From JBCCWR01 sp039193385 (GTDB taxonomy: Bacteria > Verrucomicrobiota > Verrucomicrobiia > Methylacidiphilales > JBCCWR01), in NCBI GenBank assembly GCA_039193385.1, contig JBCCWR010000113.1, forward strand, positions 1 through 7,831: a stretch of DNA of 7,831 bases, written 5' to 3'. A model generated the notes under the pieces. It made no database searches, had not been told where the DNA came from, and worked only from the letters and a program-made list of their open reading frames with translations. Positions 6,224 to 7,831 of this stretch are shown here, in pieces; within the stretch, counting starts at the first letter, position 1, and every line of letters starts with the position of its first letter. Position numbers and translations under genes: made by a program.

Positions 6224-6696
6224 GACAGCTTATAACAATTGTAACTTTACTATTAGTCAATCAAAATCTTGTTCATGCTCAGTCAGACGATAGGATCCCT
6301 GGCCAAGTTAAACATATTTTGCCCTCAGAAACTGATCCAGGAAAGAAGATCCCTGATCTGTCCAAGGATCATAGTCCATATGACTGTGTAAATGGATTTA
6401 CCGTCGTTGATGAAGAGTATGAGGGTGAAAATGGCCTCGTAATCATTGGACGTAAAGTTCCCTGTAAGGAGGAAGTTAAAAAGACAAAAGAGGTACGAAA
6501 AGGAAGAGTCTTACGAGATGAACATAAGGTAAATGATGATGACCTAATACCACTTGAACTTCTTCCGGAAGAAGACTCAGCCTATATCCCAACACGGCAA
6601 GGCTGGAAAAGCACTGTCACTAAAAAAATATACGGAAAAGAGTGGCTTGAAAAGATGAGAGCCAAGAACCCTGACTTTGGGAAAAGATCGAAATAA
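6220..6696 (+). CDS. Small secreted protein coupled to the DUF6402-like gene
   Basis: The 158-residue product starts with a signal peptide (1-20, cut after NLVHA). The 138-residue mature part is very rich in charged residues (Lys, Glu, Asp, Arg) and has two Cys (C56, C82) that could form one disulfide around a short FTVVDEEYEGENGLVIIGRK segment. I recognise no family. Its ATG overlaps the preceding stop (ATGA) with GAGG (6211-6214) five bases before it, so the two genes are one operon and translationally coupled. The shared export route suggests that the products act together outside the cytoplasm. Options are an immunity protein, a chaperone or a structural partner. It faces the WD40 gene tail to tail across 43 bases with no clear terminator. 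Confidence 0.8.
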   Translation: MRQLITIVTLLLVNQNLVHAQSDDRIPGQVKHILPSETDPGKKIPDLSKDHSPYDCVNGFTVVDEEYEGENGLVIIGRKVPCKEEVKKTKEVRKGRVLRDEHKVNDDDLIPLELLPEEDSAYIPTRQGWKSTVTKKIYGKEWLEKMRAKNPDFGKRSK

Positions 6697-6739
6697 AACT
6701 GAAATACTTACCTCACAATATTGATGATACCTGTGCTTG

Positions 6740-7831
6740 TTAAACATTTGGAGAGTTATCAACTGCGCCTAAAGCAAGCATAGATGCCCGCTGAGCTTCA
6801 GTCAGCCCTTTCGCTCCATTAATATTAGTGCCCTCGTAGGGACGGGGGATGTGCCATACTCCTACACATTCGCCTGTGCTCATCTGCCATAGCCGAATGG
6901 TGGCATCGTCGCTGCCACTTGCCAACCATTGCCCATCAGGGCTAAAGATAACTGAGCTGACCCCATTGATATGTCCTTTCAAGGTTTGGCGACATTCACC
7001 TGTGCTTACCTGCCATAGCCGGATGGTGGCATCATCGCTGCCACTCGCCAGCCATTGCCCATCAGGGCTAAAGATAACTGAGTTGACTAAATTTGTATGC
7101 CCTTTCAAGATTTGGCGGCATTCACCTGTGCTTATCTGCCATAGCCGGATGGTGGCATCATCGCTGCCACTCGCCAACCATTGCCCATCAGGGCTAAAGA
7201 TAACTGAGCTGACCCCATTGATATGCCCTTTCAAGGTTTGACGGCATTCACCTGTGCTCACCTGCCATAGTCGGATAGTGGCATCATCGCTGCCACTCGC
7301 CAGCCACTGACCATCGGGGCTAAAGATAACTGATCTGACCCAGCTGTTATGCCCCTCCAAAATCTGGCGACATTCACCAGTGCTTACCTGCCACAGACGA
7401 ATAGTAGCATCGCCGCTCCCCGTGACTAGCCATTGCCCATCAGGACTAAAGATGACTGAGCTGACCCAGTTGCTATGCTCTGTCAAGATCTTATGGCACT
7501 CGCCTGTGCTCACCCGCCATAGCCGGATGGTGGCATCGTCGCTGCCACTCGCCAGCCATTGCCCATCAGGACTAAAGATGACTGAATTAACCCAATTAGT
7601 ATGCCCAGTCAATGTCTGACGGCATTCACCAGTGCTTACCTGCCACAGACGAATAGTAGCATCGCCGCTCCCCGTGACTAGCCATTGCCCATCGGAACTA
7701 AAAACAACTGATCTGACCCAGTTGGTATGCCCAGTCAACGTCTGACAGCATTTGCCTGTACTCATTTGCCATAGCCGGATGGTGGCATCATCACTGCCAC
7801 TTGCCAACCACTGCCCATCAGGACTAAAAAC
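6740..7831 (-). CDS. WD40-repeat protein, C-terminal part (runs off right edge)
   Basis: The frame is open to the right edge, giving 363 C-terminal residues; the start is outside the window. It contains one partial and seven further WD40 repeats of 42 residues, each with WV.SV.FSPDGQWLASGS, DATIRLW and a GH end. Such repeats form beta-propellers used for protein or ligand binding. After the last blade comes a tail, PYEGTNINGAKGLTEAQRAS, then LALGAVDNS, which I recognise as a common end of bacterial WD40 or pentapeptide-repeat proteins carrying N-terminal NACHT, NB-ARC or AAA-type NTPase domains. A STAND-type signalling or defence ATPase is therefore plausible, but the diagnostic N-terminus is not visible. 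Blades fall into two classes, LASGSDD and LVTGSGD. The gene appears more G+C-rich than the secreted-protein genes next to it. Confidence 0.85.
   Translation of the reverse strand, partial: VFSPDGQWLASGSDDATIRLWQMSTGKCCQTLTGHTNWVRSVVFSSDGQWLVTGSGDATIRLWQVSTGECRQTLTGHTNWVNSVIFSPDGQWLASGSDDATIRLWRVSTGECHKILTEHSNWVSSVIFSPDGQWLVTGSGDATIRLWQVSTGECRQILEGHNSWVRSVIFSPDGQWLASGSDDATIRLWQVSTGECRQTLKGHINGVSSVIFSPDGQWLASGSDDATIRLWQISTGECRQILKGHTNLVNSVIFSPDGQWLASGSDDATIRLWQVSTGECRQTLKGHINGVSSVIFSPDGQWLASGSDDATIRLWQMSTGECVGVWHIPRPYEGTNINGAKGLTEAQRASMLALGAVDNSPNV
7371..7441. repeat. 71-bp perfect direct repeat, copy 1
   Basis: This stretch is identical base for base to 7623-7693, exactly 252 bases (two blades) away. 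It covers the B-class blade core (VTGSGDATIRLWQVSTGE). The match ends at a mismatch on each side. Confidence 0.85.
7623..7693. repeat. 71-bp perfect direct repeat, copy 2
   Basis: This is the second copy of the 7371-7441 sequence. Both copies share synonymous choices (GCT ACT ATT CGT CTG for ATIRL) that differ from the A-class blades (GCC ACC ATC CGG CTA in most), so the two B blades descend from one recent two-blade duplication or conversion. Confidence 0.85.

Larger units (their letters stand above)
6851..7831 (-). repeat. WD40 array with a 126-bp period
   Basis: Blade boundaries, starting after each GH, fall at 7727-7831 (partial), 7601-7726, 7475-7600, 7349-7474, 7223-7348, 7097-7222, 6971-7096 and about 6851-6970. 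In protein order the classes are A, B, A, B, A, A, A, A, where A is SGSDDAT and B is TGSGDAT. Neighbouring copies are highly similar at the DNA level, including long identical runs. This fits ongoing duplication or gene conversion and makes the region hard to assemble from short reads. Confidence 0.9.

Noticed and set aside
6849..7619. Two long plus-strand ORFs with internal repeats (6849-7241 and 7380-7619)
   Set aside because: They mirror the WD40 repeats in antisense. Their repetitiveness and openness follow from the 126-base period of the real gene.
6851..7831. Regularly spaced repeats that could suggest a CRISPR or satellite array
   Set aside because: The period is 42 codons in an open frame and each unit translates to a WD40 blade.

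Overview
The window looks like an accessory region of a Gram-negative bacterium, most likely a gammaproteobacterium. The evidence is three proteins with Sec-type signal peptides, a type IV pilin-like protein with a prepilin leader, a DUF6402-like domain (a family I associate with Proteobacteria) and a WD40 protein with a C-terminal tail shared by bacterial STAND-type repeat proteins. No rRNA, tRNA, CRISPR array, transposase or integrase is visible, and I cannot name a species.

Layout, left to right. Positions 1-520 (minus) hold the N-terminal 173 residues of a zeta-toxin-like P-loop kinase that runs off the left edge. A 35-codon ORF (517-624) overlaps its start by ATGA, and a 37-codon reading frame without a start (654-767) may be the remnant of another gene. 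Positions 782-1558 (minus) encode a PilX-like minor pilin. A 474-bp AT-rich spacer (1559-2032) with several inverted repeats separates it from the divergent plus-strand genes. These are a 799-residue secreted protein with three tandem Ig-like repeats (2033-4432), a 519-residue secreted protein ending in a DUF6402-like domain (4664-6223), and a 158-residue secreted protein that overlaps it by ATGA (6220-6696). The minus strand from 6740 to the right edge is the C-terminal part of a WD40-repeat protein, with seven full repeats and one partial repeat.

How the genes may work together. The two genes at 4664-6696 are almost certainly co-transcribed and translationally coupled, and both products enter the periplasm or beyond. 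A secreted DUF6402-like protein with a small partner suggests an effector or surface protein and its accessory or immunity protein, but this is inference. The 799-residue repeat protein probably belongs to the same surface or secreted set, though a 231-bp spacer with a terminator-like hairpin makes it a separate or only partly linked transcription unit. The flanking zeta-like kinase and WD40 protein are typical of toxin and conflict-system neighbourhoods. They look richer in G+C than the AT-rich middle, so the middle block may have been acquired separately.
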